A stretch of 64,000 nt of DNA, taken from assembly GCA_964637165.1 (NCBI GenBank), contig CAZWVI010000012.1, forward strand, positions 1 through 64,000, in the 5' to 3' direction. This document shows, one piece after another, positions 49,295-57,152 of this stretch. This DNA is from CAZWVI01 sp964637165 (lineage in GTDB: Bacteria; Planctomycetota; UBA1135). The notes beneath the pieces are model-generated. The model did no database searches. It was not told the origin of the DNA and saw only the letters and a list, made by a program, of their open reading frames with translations. The position numbers and the translations under genes were made by a program. Position 1 is the first letter of the stretch. Every line of letters begins with the position of its first letter.

Positions 49295-50602
49295 ATGTCC
49301 TCAACAGCAATTGTCGGTCTCCAGTGGGGAGACGAAGGTAAAGGAAAAATCATTGATGGCTTGGCCGCCGAAGCCGACCTCATCGCGCGCTACGCAGGTG
49401 GCAATAACGCCGGCCACACGGTTATCGTAGATGGAGAAAAGTACGTTCTTCACCTTATTCCAGGCGGCATCCTGCATTGCGACAAACTAAACATCATCGG
49501 TCGCGGAGTGGTCATTGACCTCGAAGAACTGGCCCTTGAAATTGATGGTTTAAAGGAGCGTGGAGTCCCGGTTGAGGAGCGTTTGCGCATCGATGGGCGT
49601 GCTCACGTGATTTTTCCGTATCACCGGCACGTTGACGGTTTGGCCGAGCGATTACGCGGCGATGAGATGATTGGAACCACTGGGCGTGGCATTGGGCCGG
49701 CCTATGCGGACAAAGTTGCCCGTACTGGAATTCGCGTGGCTGATCTTTTAAAGCCGGAATATTTCAAGCAGAGATTGCAGGCGGCACTGGCTGAAAAAAT
49801 CGCCATGGTCGAAAAGGTCTACGAAGATTCTCCAGCTAACTATGACGACCTCTACAAACGTTCGCTAGAACTTGCCGAACGCTTCCGTCCGCTTATTGTT
49901 GATGGTGGCGACTTGCTGCGCAAGGCTTACCGTGACGGTCGACGGGTTTTGTTTGAAGGCGCACAAGGGTCAATGCTTGACCTTGATGCCGGCACCTATC
50001 CTTATGTCACTTCATCGTGGACGGGAGTTTGGGGAATTGCCGGAGGCACCGGCTTCCCGGCCAACCGCGTTGACCGTTCAATTGCAGTTAGCAAAGCCTA
50101 CTGCACCCGTGTCGGCGAAGGCCCATTCCCTAGCGAACTTTTCGGAGAAACGGGCGAACGCTTGCGTAAGGCCGGCAATGAATTTGGTGCAACCACCGGC
50201 CGTCCACGTCGCTGCGGATGGTTCGATTTAGTTTCGGCGCGTTACGCTTGCGAACTGAACGGTCTTGATGGAGTGATTATCACAAACCTCGATGTGCTGT
50301 CTGGTTTTGGCGATATTTCAGTAGTTGTTGGCTATCAAATCGATGGTCAAATTGTTGAAAATTACCCTGCTGAACTTGGCGACCTTACAGGCGTTGAGCC
50401 GGTCCTTAAAACATTCCCTGGCTGGAATGAAGACATTACTGCAGTTCGGAATTTTGAAGACTTGCCGCAAACCGCTCAAGATTACTTGCGCTTCCTCGAA
50501 CAAGGTTTAGACGTCGCGATTGATCGAATTTCGGTAGGCCCTGGCCGCGAACAATTGTTCGTTGGTGAGAACGGTTGCGTTGACGTCTGGAGCCGCAGTT
50601 GA
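49295..50602 (+). CDS. purA: Adenylosuccinate synthetase
   Basis: PurA condenses IMP and aspartate using GTP in AMP synthesis. Seen: VGLQWGDEGKGKIID near the N-terminus with the catalytic Asp and P-loop, NNAGHTVIVDG, GTTGRGIGPAYADK, FEGAQGSMLDLDAGTYPYVTSS and the base-binding TTGRPRRCGWFD. At 435 residues it is standard. The ATG start has no clear Shine-Dalgarno site. It overlaps uppS by four bases (TTGA), which starts a housekeeping run. Confidence 0.96.
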   Translation: MSSTAIVGLQWGDEGKGKIIDGLAAEADLIARYAGGNNAGHTVIVDGEKYVLHLIPGGILHCDKLNIIGRGVVIDLEELALEIDGLKERGVPVEERLRIDGRAHVIFPYHRHVDGLAERLRGDEMIGTTGRGIGPAYADKVARTGIRVADLLKPEYFKQRLQAALAEKIAMVEKVYEDSPANYDDLYKRSLELAERFRPLIVDGGDLLRKAYRDGRRVLFEGAQGSMLDLDAGTYPYVTSSWTGVWGIAGGTGFPANRVDRSIAVSKAYCTRVGEGPFPSELFGETGERLRKAGNEFGATTGRPRRCGWFDLVSARYACELNGLDGVIITNLDVLSGFGDISVVVGYQIDGQIVENYPAELGDLTGVEPVLKTFPGWNEDITAVRNFEDLPQTAQDYLRFLEQGLDVAIDRISVGPGREQLFVGENGCVDVWSRS

Positions 50603-51342
50603 AGCAAGACTTCGCGATTCCCAAGCACGTAGCCGTCATCATGGATGGCAATGGTCGCTGGGCGCGTCGCGGTGGTTTATTGCGCATACGCGGCCACGAA
50701 TCGGGAGTTGAAGCTGTTCGCGATATTGTTGAAGCGGCCGCAGAGTGGGGCATTGAGCACCTGACTTTGTACGCATTTTCGAGCGAGAATTGGTCGCGCC
50801 CCAAGGCCGAAATTGCCGCCTTGATGAAGTTGTTGGAAAAGTTTTTAGTCGGTGAACGCGATACTTTATTGAATAACAATGTGCGTTTAAAAGCAATTGG
50901 TGAACTGCATCGCTTGCCAAAAAATGTCCGCCAAACATTAGAAGAAATAATAGCCTTAACTGCGCATTGCACCGGCTGTACTTTACGCTTGGCTTTGTCT
51001 TACGGTGGTCGTCAAGAAATTGTCACGGCCCTGCAACAACTCACCGCCAAAGTCCTTAGTGGCGAATTAAAGTCCGAGCAAATTAACGAAGCTCAACTTG
51101 CCGCTCATCTATACGACGATGAAATGCCCGACCCTGATTTAATAGTCCGCACCGCCGGGGAACATCGACTCTCAAATTTCTTGTTGTGGCAATCTTCTTA
51201 CGCTGAGTTTTACTTCACTGAAACTTTATGGCCTGAATTCCGTCGCGCCGATTTGGCCGAGGCTCTGCGCGATTACACATCGCGGGTGCGTCGCTTCGGC
51301 AGGGTAATTGAAGATGACCCCGCCGCTAAAGTAAAACCATAG
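50599..51342 (+). CDS. uppS: Undecaprenyl diphosphate synthase
   Basis: UppS makes the C55 lipid carrier used in peptidoglycan and O-antigen synthesis. HVAVIMDGNGRWARR holds the catalytic Asp near residue 14. LYAFSSENWSRP and the RTAGEHRLSNFLLWQSSYAEFYF block are family signatures (the usual RTSGE reads RTAGE). The start is TTG at 50599, sharing bases with the purA stop in a TTGA overlap. At 247 residues it is standard. It is followed one base later by cdsA, a common arrangement in many bacteria. Confidence 0.95.
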   Translation: MKQDFAIPKHVAVIMDGNGRWARRGGLLRIRGHESGVEAVRDIVEAAAEWGIEHLTLYAFSSENWSRPKAEIAALMKLLEKFLVGERDTLLNNNVRLKAIGELHRLPKNVRQTLEEIIALTAHCTGCTLRLALSYGGRQEIVTALQQLTAKVLSGELKSEQINEAQLAAHLYDDEMPDPDLIVRTAGEHRLSNFLLWQSSYAEFYFTETLWPEFRRADLAEALRDYTSRVRRFGRVIEDDPAAKVKP

Positions 51343-51343
51343 C

Positions 51344-52219
51344 ATGGGAGTTCTCGCCACCCGCCTGCGTTACGGTTCCTTGGCCGTACTTCTAGTTGTC
51401 GGAGTTTTCTACTTAGACAAAACAATTTTGCCTCACCTTACCGCAGGTTTGGTTTTGTCGATCTTTGCGCTTGGTGCCCAATTTGAGTTCTACGGTATGT
51501 TGGGCTCATATCAATCCGGAAGCAAAGCACCGATGGTCAAACTTGGTCTGCTGGCTGGTGCAACTTATTTGTTGTCGCGACTTTTGCCGGCAATAAATTC
51601 GACAATCAACCACACTCCAATTCAAACTGGGCAACCTTGGTTTGATGGCGGCGCAATCTTGGCCGGCTTGTGTGTGTTGATTTTGGTAATTGGCGTGCTT
51701 GGTCGCAAACCAGCTGGCGCTCCGGCGCGCATCGGTGGAACTCTACTAGGAATCCTGGCAGTTCCATTCTTGCTCGGGTACGCAATTGAATTACGTTACT
51801 TAGATGACGGTTGGGCGTGGTTGGTATTCTTGGTCGCGGTCGCCAAGAGTGGCGATTCAATGGCCTTCTTTGTTGGCCGTTATCTTGGCAAGCACAAGCT
51901 AATCCCTGAAGTCTCTCCTAACAAAACATGGGAGGGCGCAATTGCTTCATTAGGTGGAGCAATTCTTGCTGCTTGGTTGGTCGTTAATTGTGCATTTGAT
52001 GTCGCGCCGAGTTTGAGCACCTGGTTGGTCGCAGCAGTCGTGGTAAATATCGGCGCTCAATTCGGCGACCTTTGCGAAAGTTTATTGAAGCGCGGTTGCG
52101 AGGTTAAGGATTCGTCAACGTTAATTCCGGTAATGGGCGGCGCTTTTGATTTGGTCGATTCCTTTTTGTGCGCCGCCCCAGTTTTACGTGTGTACTTAGC
52201 TTTTTGTGGACAGGGCTAA
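51344..52219 (+). CDS. cdsA: Phosphatidate cytidylyltransferase
   Basis: CdsA activates phosphatidic acid with CTP to CDP-diacylglycerol. About eight membrane segments are visible, with KSGDSMAFFVGRYLGKHKLIPEVSPNKTWEGA and the C-terminal signature SLLKRGCEVKDSSTLIPVMGGAFDLVDSF. In the usual signature the last part reads HGG..DR.D; here the His is Met and the Arg is Leu. The key Lys-Asp and final Asp remain. Length is 291. It lies one base after uppS. Function is likely preserved but the changes deserve note. Confidence 0.88.
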   Translation: MGVLATRLRYGSLAVLLVVGVFYLDKTILPHLTAGLVLSIFALGAQFEFYGMLGSYQSGSKAPMVKLGLLAGATYLLSRLLPAINSTINHTPIQTGQPWFDGGAILAGLCVLILVIGVLGRKPAGAPARIGGTLLGILAVPFLLGYAIELRYLDDGWAWLVFLVAVAKSGDSMAFFVGRYLGKHKLIPEVSPNKTWEGAIASLGGAILAAWLVVNCAFDVAPSLSTWLVAAVVVNIGAQFGDLCESLLKRGCEVKDSSTLIPVMGGAFDLVDSFLCAAPVLRVYLAFCGQG

Positions 52220-52240
52220 CTTGGCGCTATCCTCTTAAGT

Positions 52241-53173
52241 GTGGAAACGCGCATCCCAATACTTGACCAAGACGAGCAACGTCAAATATTTGGCGTTTAC
52301 GATCGTCATTTAAAAGAACTTGACCGCCGCTTTGGTGTGCGAATTAGTTCTCGTGCTGGAGCTCTGCGCATTAAGGGTGATGGCGAACAAGTTGCCACAA
52401 TTGCCGCGCGCATTGAAAGCTTGCTGGCCGATATGCGCAATCGTGATTCAGAGATTCCCGCCGGCGAAGTTGAAGCACGGCTATTTGGCGAAGTTAGTGA
52501 CCGCTCGTCGTCGAATCCTTTGGAGCGTCGTCAGGGCGAGGGGCGCGGTCGTATGCCTGAAGCGCGCACTCCCAAGCAACAAGAGTACATCGATGCGATG
52601 CGTGATTGTGAATTGGTATTGGGGACTGGTCCTGCCGGTACTGGAAAAACTTATTTAGCGGTGGCCGCTGCGGTCCGTCATTTACAGGCCGGTCGCGTGC
52701 GACGTTTGGTTTTAACGCGCCCCGCGGTCGAGGCTGGCGAACACTTGGGGTTCTTACCCGGCGACTATGAGGCCAAGGTCGACCCTTATTTGCGTCCACT
52801 CTTTGATGCCTTGCGCGAAATGCTCGGTGCCGCCGGTTTGCGCCGCTTGCGTAGTTTGGATTTATTGGAAATTGCTCCCTTGGCCTTCATGCGTGGGCGC
52901 ACTTTGTCGGGAAGTTTTATCATTCTTGATGAAGCGCAAAACTGCACCAAGGCGCAAATGAAAATGTTTTTAACGCGCATTGGCGATGGCAGTAAAGCGG
53001 TCGTGACCGGCGACTTAAGTCAGACTGATCTCGAGGGAAAAGAATCAGGTTTAGATGATGCCATCAGTCGCTTGGAAGGTATCGAAGGCTTGAAAATAAT
53101 TCACCTTGAGGTGGGCGATATTCAGCGGAGTGGAATTGTTGAGCGGGTAGTGCGCGCCTATGAAAAAGATTGA
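52241..53173 (+). CDS. PhoH-like ATPase
   Basis: PhoH-like proteins are cytosolic P-loop ATPases, often next to ybeY and tied to RNA metabolism. Seen: an N-terminal KH-like segment (RRFGVRISSRAGALRIKGDGEQV), TPKQQEYIDAM, Walker A GPAGTGKTYLAVA, RPAVEAGEHLGFLPGD, and Walker B SFIILDEAQNCT. The start is GTG at 52241. At 310 residues it is standard. It overlaps ybeY by 14 bases, matching the phoH-ybeY arrangement seen in many bacteria. Confidence 0.93.
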   Translation: METRIPILDQDEQRQIFGVYDRHLKELDRRFGVRISSRAGALRIKGDGEQVATIAARIESLLADMRNRDSEIPAGEVEARLFGEVSDRSSSNPLERRQGEGRGRMPEARTPKQQEYIDAMRDCELVLGTGPAGTGKTYLAVAAAVRHLQAGRVRRLVLTRPAVEAGEHLGFLPGDYEAKVDPYLRPLFDALREMLGAAGLRRLRSLDLLEIAPLAFMRGRTLSGSFIILDEAQNCTKAQMKMFLTRIGDGSKAVVTGDLSQTDLEGKESGLDDAISRLEGIEGLKIIHLEVGDIQRSGIVERVVRAYEKD

Positions 53174-53606
53174 ATCTAAGCCCGAAGTAGTTTTTGACCA
53201 GCGCTGCCAATCAATTGAGGGCCTAGATCATTTACACGTATGCAAATTGTTAGAGCGTGCCTGGCAAGTTTTTGATGGACCGAAATCGTCAAAAGTAAAT
53301 GTTGTTTTAACTGACATGAAAGAACATTGCGCACTGCACGAAGAGTTTTTAAATGATGCAACACCGACTGATGTGATGGCATTTCCTTATAAAGACAGTG
53401 ATTTATTTGGTGAAATAATTGTAAATCGTGAGATGGCGATTTCGCAGGCTCCGCAACAAAAACATTGCGTCTTAGCTGAAATTAGTTTGTATATAGTGCA
53501 CGGTGCATTGCATTTGCTCGGTTTTGATGATACATGTTTAGCAAGTCGCGAAAAAATGCGCACCGCGGAACAAGAAGTTTTGTTTGTATTTGGTGATTTT
53601 AGTTAA
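53160..53606 (+). CDS. ybeY: Endoribonuclease YbeY (rRNA maturation factor)
   Basis: YbeY is a zinc-dependent endoribonuclease involved in 16S rRNA 3' maturation. The 148-residue protein has LNDATPTDVMAFPY and the metal motif HGALHLLGFDDT. In E. coli the motif is HGxLHLxGYDH with three zinc histidines. Here the third position is Asp (D, not H), while the first two are kept. The ATG at 53160 overlaps phoH by 14 bases. Without the third His, zinc could still bind through Asp, but this is not shown. Confidence 0.88.
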   Translation: MKKIESKPEVVFDQRCQSIEGLDHLHVCKLLERAWQVFDGPKSSKVNVVLTDMKEHCALHEEFLNDATPTDVMAFPYKDSDLFGEIIVNREMAISQAPQQKHCVLAEISLYIVHGALHLLGFDDTCLASREKMRTAEQEVLFVFGDFS

Positions 53607-53677
53607 AGAAATCTGAAAAACTTTTGCGATATCCTTTTATTTTAGCGGCCGCATCACCAAACTAAAAAACATGCAAA

Positions 53678-53691
53678 GCACCGTACGGTGC
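53678..53691. promoter_or_regulatory. Perfect 14-bp palindrome upstream of the sigma factor gene
   Basis: GCACCGTACGGTGC is a perfect inverted repeat, flanked by TGCA at 53672-53675 and 53693-53696, so the symmetry nearly extends to about 25 bases. It ends 13 bases before the ATG at 53705. It may be an operator or a transcript-end structure for ybeY; no T-run follows. Confidence 0.5.
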
Positions 53692-53704
53692 ATGCACCGA
53701 CTAA

Positions 53705-54472
53705 ATGGTAACTAGAGGATCGCGAAGTTCGCCCGACAATAAAGCGCTAATGCGCCTTTGGGATGAATATTGTAATGGCGATCGAATTGAGGCACGTAAT
53801 GCCTTGATTGAATTTTATCGCCCCTTCGCTACTTCAGTTATGCGTCGGGTAAAAGCCCGCTTGCCGCGTAGTGTGGAAATCGGCGACTTGGAAGGCGCTA
53901 GTGATTTGGGTTTAATTCAAGCCATTCAAAACTTTGACCCAGAGCGTGGAGTGCCTTTTGAAGCATTCTGTGAACGCCGCGTTCGAGGTGCGATTATCGA
54001 TGAATTACGCCGTCTTGATTGGCTGCCACGCCCCATGCGCAATCGCCTAAACCGTCGCAAGCACATTGTTGACCAGTTGCGTTCCGAACTGGATCGCGAC
54101 CCTAGCGATGTCGAGATTGCTGAGCGTATGGAAATTACGCTGGAGCGTTACCACCAAGTGTTTGGCGCCGGTAAAGATTCGCCAATGTTGGCTGGAAGTA
54201 AATCTGGCGATTCCGATGGAGAATCTGGTTTGGATTTCGTCGAAGACAAACGCCAGGAAGGACCAATCGAAGATGCGCACCGCAGCGAAATGTTGGCGGC
54301 AATTTCATCGTCATTAGATGACGAGGGCCGCGATATTTTGTTTAAGCGTTACTTTGAAAACCGTTCTCTCAAGGAAATCGGCGATGAACTTGGTTTGTCG
54401 CAATCCCGCGTTTCAAAAATTCTAGGGCGTTTGGTTGACCGCCTCAAGGACCGCTTCGAAAATAAAGTTTAA
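53705..54472 (+). CDS. RNA polymerase sigma factor, FliA/WhiG type
   Basis: Sigma-70 family group 3 protein of 255 residues. Region 2: EIGDLEGASDLGLIQAIQNFDPERGVPFEAFCERRVRGAIIDELRRLDW, the FliA/WhiG hallmark. Region 3: DRDPSDVEIAERMEITLERYHQV. Region 4: LKEIGDELGLSQSRVSKILGRLVDRL. FliA directs flagellar genes and WhiG sporulation genes; the regulon here is unknown, as no motility genes are near. The gene follows the phoH-ybeY block after 98 bases that contain the palindrome. Confidence 0.9.
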   Translation: MVTRGSRSSPDNKALMRLWDEYCNGDRIEARNALIEFYRPFATSVMRRVKARLPRSVEIGDLEGASDLGLIQAIQNFDPERGVPFEAFCERRVRGAIIDELRRLDWLPRPMRNRLNRRKHIVDQLRSELDRDPSDVEIAERMEITLERYHQVFGAGKDSPMLAGSKSGDSDGESGLDFVEDKRQEGPIEDAHRSEMLAAISSSLDDEGRDILFKRYFENRSLKEIGDELGLSQSRVSKILGRLVDRLKDRFENKV

Positions 54473-54511
54473 AGATTGGGCTTTAGTGCCACGCTCTTTT
54501 TTTAGCGGGCT

Positions 54512-55330
54512 CTAACTCGATTTCATGTGCCCACGGCATTCTTGCAAAATGTTGCGCAATTTATCTAGCGGGATCATGTTCGCGGCATCCGAAGGTGAGA
54601 GTTCTGGCTCAGGATGAGTTTCAACAAAGAAACCATTGAAGCCGCTAGCGGCTGCCGCATTCATTAGTAGGGGAGCAAGTTGCCAATCGCCGCCAGTTTT
54701 TCCGTCAAGCCCGCCGGGCGCTTGCACGGAATGAGTGGCATCAAAAATAAGCGGACATTCGGCGGCGCGCATTTCAACAACACCGGCGAAGTCGACGACC
54801 AATCTGCCGTATCCAAAAAAAGTTCCACGTTCAGTAAGCATTACTTTTTCATTTCCGCTTGCACGCACTTTGTTGGCGGCATGCACTGCATCGCGTGGTG
54901 CCAAGAACTGACCTTTTTTTACATTGACAGTTTTCCCAGTGGCCGCGGCCGCGCAAATTAAATCGGTTTGGCGGCATAGAAAAGCGGGAATTTGTAGAAC
55001 ATCACAGACCTCTGCAACCGCAGCGCATTGTTCAGGTAAGTGCACATCGGTCACGATTGGCACATTTAGTTGGCTTTTAATATCGGCCAAAATTTCTAAT
55101 CCTTTTGCGATGCCAACACCGCGTCCGCCGGCTGCCGAGGTGCGATTGGCTTTGTCGAAGGAGGCTTTGAATACGAATTGAAAATCAAGCCCGGCAATTT
55201 CTTGTTGAATTGCTTTGGCATAGTCGATGGTCTGCGGACCTTCGATTACGCAAGGGCCTGCAAGTAGTAATGGTGCTTGTTTGGCACCGAGTTGAACCTG
55301 TTCCGAAATGTTTAGGCTGAATGTGTTCAT
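54512..55330 (-). CDS. kdsA: 3-deoxy-D-manno-octulosonate 8-phosphate synthase
   Basis: KdsA condenses phosphoenolpyruvate and arabinose 5-phosphate to Kdo-8-phosphate for lipopolysaccharide. Seen: LLAGPCVIEGPQT, FKASFDKANRTSAAGGRGVG, IVTDVHLPEQ, IPAFLCRQTDLI, VNVKKGQFLAPRD, FDATHSVQAPGG and FFVETHPEPELSPSDAANMIPL. Length 272 is standard. The presence of KdsA supports an outer membrane with Kdo-based LPS. Its ATG overlaps the stop of the lipid-kinase-like gene upstream (four bases), so the two are co-transcribed. Confidence 0.95.
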   Translation of the reverse strand: MNTFSLNISEQVQLGAKQAPLLLAGPCVIEGPQTIDYAKAIQQEIAGLDFQFVFKASFDKANRTSAAGGRGVGIAKGLEILADIKSQLNVPIVTDVHLPEQCAAVAEVCDVLQIPAFLCRQTDLICAAAATGKTVNVKKGQFLAPRDAVHAANKVRASGNEKVMLTERGTFFGYGRLVVDFAGVVEMRAAECPLIFDATHSVQAPGGLDGKTGGDWQLAPLLMNAAAASGFNGFFVETHPEPELSPSDAANMIPLDKLRNILQECRGHMKSS

Positions 55331-56199
55331 GCGTTGGGTACGACTAGGGGGATTTGAAAGCCGTCAACTTGGAAGTTTACCGGCGTGGAGCCCGCGTAAT
55401 CACCATCAACTTGATAGGGGGCGCGCTGCTCGCCGTGGACTTCAACATGGCTGGCGCTCGCGTGCACGATGCAATTGGATTGATGGAGCCGACCAATTAG
55501 CGCATTGCCGGCCGCAGTGGCAATTGACTGCACATCCATGTTGCGCAATAAATACAACTCCCACTTGCCGTCGTCGTAAGAAGTTGGTCCCAACTTTAGA
55601 ATTGGATTCCCATAGGAACGAATATTAGTAATGATTCCATAGGCGAATTCTCCCAAATCTTTTCCATCGGCGATTACTCGCTGGGCTGGAGTGGTGCCGG
55701 CCATTAGGGTTTTAATAACTAGCGGCAAGTAATCAGTTATGCGAATTGCACCTTGACGTTGCTCTTCAAGGCGGCGCGTTAATTCGCCGTCAAAACCAAA
55801 TCCCCACACCATGAAACTGCGCCGCTCGCCGACCTTTGCAATATCAATATTTTGAATGCGGCCAGTATCTAAGAGAATAGCCAGTTGGTTTGGGTCCTGA
55901 GGAATCTCAAGTTCTTTAGCGAGGACGTTGCCGGTGCCTAAGGGTGCCAACATAATTGGAGGGCAATTATCCGGCAAGAAAGGCAAGATGGCACTCATTG
56001 AGCCGTCACCGCCGACAACTACCAATCGCTCCGAGTCGGCAGCCTTTGCTTGCGCCCAATTTTGCGCATCTTCGCGCGACTTGCCGGCATGGACTTCAAC
56101 ATCGTGCCCGCGGCGCAATAAGGCATCGGTGATTGCGACCGCCCGCGCCGGTCCCTGCCCGCGCCCAGAATTAGGATTAGTGATGATGCTGACTTTCAC
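55327..56199 (-). CDS. Diacylglycerol kinase-family (YegS/DagK-like) lipid kinase
   Basis: The catalytic domain of diacylglycerol/sphingosine-type kinases is seen: ITNPNSGRGQG at the N-terminus, VVVGGDGSMSAILPFLPD (GGDGS motif) and PLGTGNVLAKEL (GTGN). A C-terminal beta domain carries FGFDGELTRRLE. The start is taken as GTG 56199 (VKVSIITNPNSG); the ATG at 56259 would overlap the divergent gene by 27 bases. About 291 residues. It probably recycles diacylglycerol or phosphorylates a related lipid. It is followed by kdsA, whose start it overlaps. Confidence 0.88.
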   Translation of the reverse strand: MKVSIITNPNSGRGQGPARAVAITDALLRRGHDVEVHAGKSREDAQNWAQAKAADSERLVVVGGDGSMSAILPFLPDNCPPIMLAPLGTGNVLAKELEIPQDPNQLAILLDTGRIQNIDIAKVGERRSFMVWGFGFDGELTRRLEEQRQGAIRITDYLPLVIKTLMAGTTPAQRVIADGKDLGEFAYGIITNIRSYGNPILKLGPTSYDDGKWELYLLRNMDVQSIATAAGNALIGRLHQSNCIVHASASHVEVHGEQRAPYQVDGDYAGSTPVNFQVDGFQIPLVVPNA

Positions 56200-56232
56200 C
56201 ACGGTAATTCTAATCTTGCTAAAGTTATAGCG

Positions 56233-57147
56233 ATGAATAATCACGCCGCGCGCGCGCAAAAGGTCAAACTCCTGATTACTGGGGCAAGTGGAGTGCTAGG
56301 TTTGGGCCTAGCTGAGGCCTTTCAGGTTGGTGGTGTAAGTGATTTTGCGATTGTGGTGGCCGGTCGCCAGCAAGTTAGTTGTTGGGAAGGCTTGGCCGAT
56401 TTTCGTCAAGTTGATTTGCTGAAGCCAAATGCGCTGATTAGCTTAGTCGATGAAATTAATCCGCAAATATTAATTCACGCCGCCGCGATTAGCAGTTTGA
56501 TAGATTGCCGAATAGATCCTGAAAGAGCACTGCAAATTAATGCTAATTGTTTGTCTGGACTTGAGCGTTTCCCAGATTTGACGGTAATTGGAATATCCAG
56601 CGATCAAGTTTTTAACGGCCAAGAAATTAATTACTCCGAAGATGCGATTCCTTCCCCAGTCCACTTTTATGGAGAAACTAAAGTGGCCATGGAGCAGTTA
56701 GTAAAAACGATGGGTGGGGTGGTGGTGCGCTTGCCGTTGTTGCTCGGCGCCGCCGCTCAATCAGGCAAAGCAGGTGCTGACTTTGAATTGATAAGAAAAT
56801 TGCAAGCCGGCGAAAATGTAAATTTGTTTTGTGACGAATTCAGAACTCCACTTAGTTCCCGCGCTGCCGGCGCAGTATTAGTCGATTTGTTGAGTCTGCT
56901 TGTCACTGAAAAAAAACTCGCTGGTGTTTTTCATTTTGCCGGCGCCGAATGTGTGAGCCGTTTTGAGTTAGGCAAGGCGATTTGTGAATATCATCATTTA
57001 GACCAGTCACTATTGCAGTCGAGCTACCTGAGTGAATTCTCAAAAACTCCACGTCCGCCACGGCTGTCTTTGAAATGTGAGCGCGCACAGAATGTATTGA
57101 GCTGGAGGCCGCCGAATCTGCGACAATGCCTCGACCCGAAAGGCTAA
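56233..57147 (+). CDS. RmlD-like sugar-nucleotide reductase (extended SDR)
   Basis: The protein resembles dTDP-4-dehydrorhamnose reductases. The Rossmann motif LLITGASGVLGLG is near the N-terminus, then a RQ..VDLLKPNAL...INPQILIHAAA block, and the active-site YGETK with Ser-Ser-Asp-Gln-Val-Phe-Asn-Gly (SSDQVFNGQ) before it. At 304 residues it fits RmlD. No rmlABC genes flank it, so it may instead be another SDR such as a MAT2B-like protein. It is divergent from the lipid kinase and ends five bases before valS. Confidence 0.82.
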   Translation: MNNHAARAQKVKLLITGASGVLGLGLAEAFQVGGVSDFAIVVAGRQQVSCWEGLADFRQVDLLKPNALISLVDEINPQILIHAAAISSLIDCRIDPERALQINANCLSGLERFPDLTVIGISSDQVFNGQEINYSEDAIPSPVHFYGETKVAMEQLVKTMGGVVVRLPLLLGAAAQSGKAGADFELIRKLQAGENVNLFCDEFRTPLSSRAAGAVLVDLLSLLVTEKKLAGVFHFAGAECVSRFELGKAICEYHHLDQSLLQSSYLSEFSKTPRPPRLSLKCERAQNVLSWRPPNLRQCLDPKG

Positions 57148-57152
57148 AACCC

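Noticed and set aside
50436..50972. 178-codon minus-strand frame over purA and uppS
   Set aside because: It covers two clearly conserved genes on the other strand.
54487..54519. Possible terminator between the sigma factor and kdsA
   Set aside because: The stem GCC-CGCT/AGCG-GGC has a bulge and a T-rich loop, and no T-run follows on either strand.
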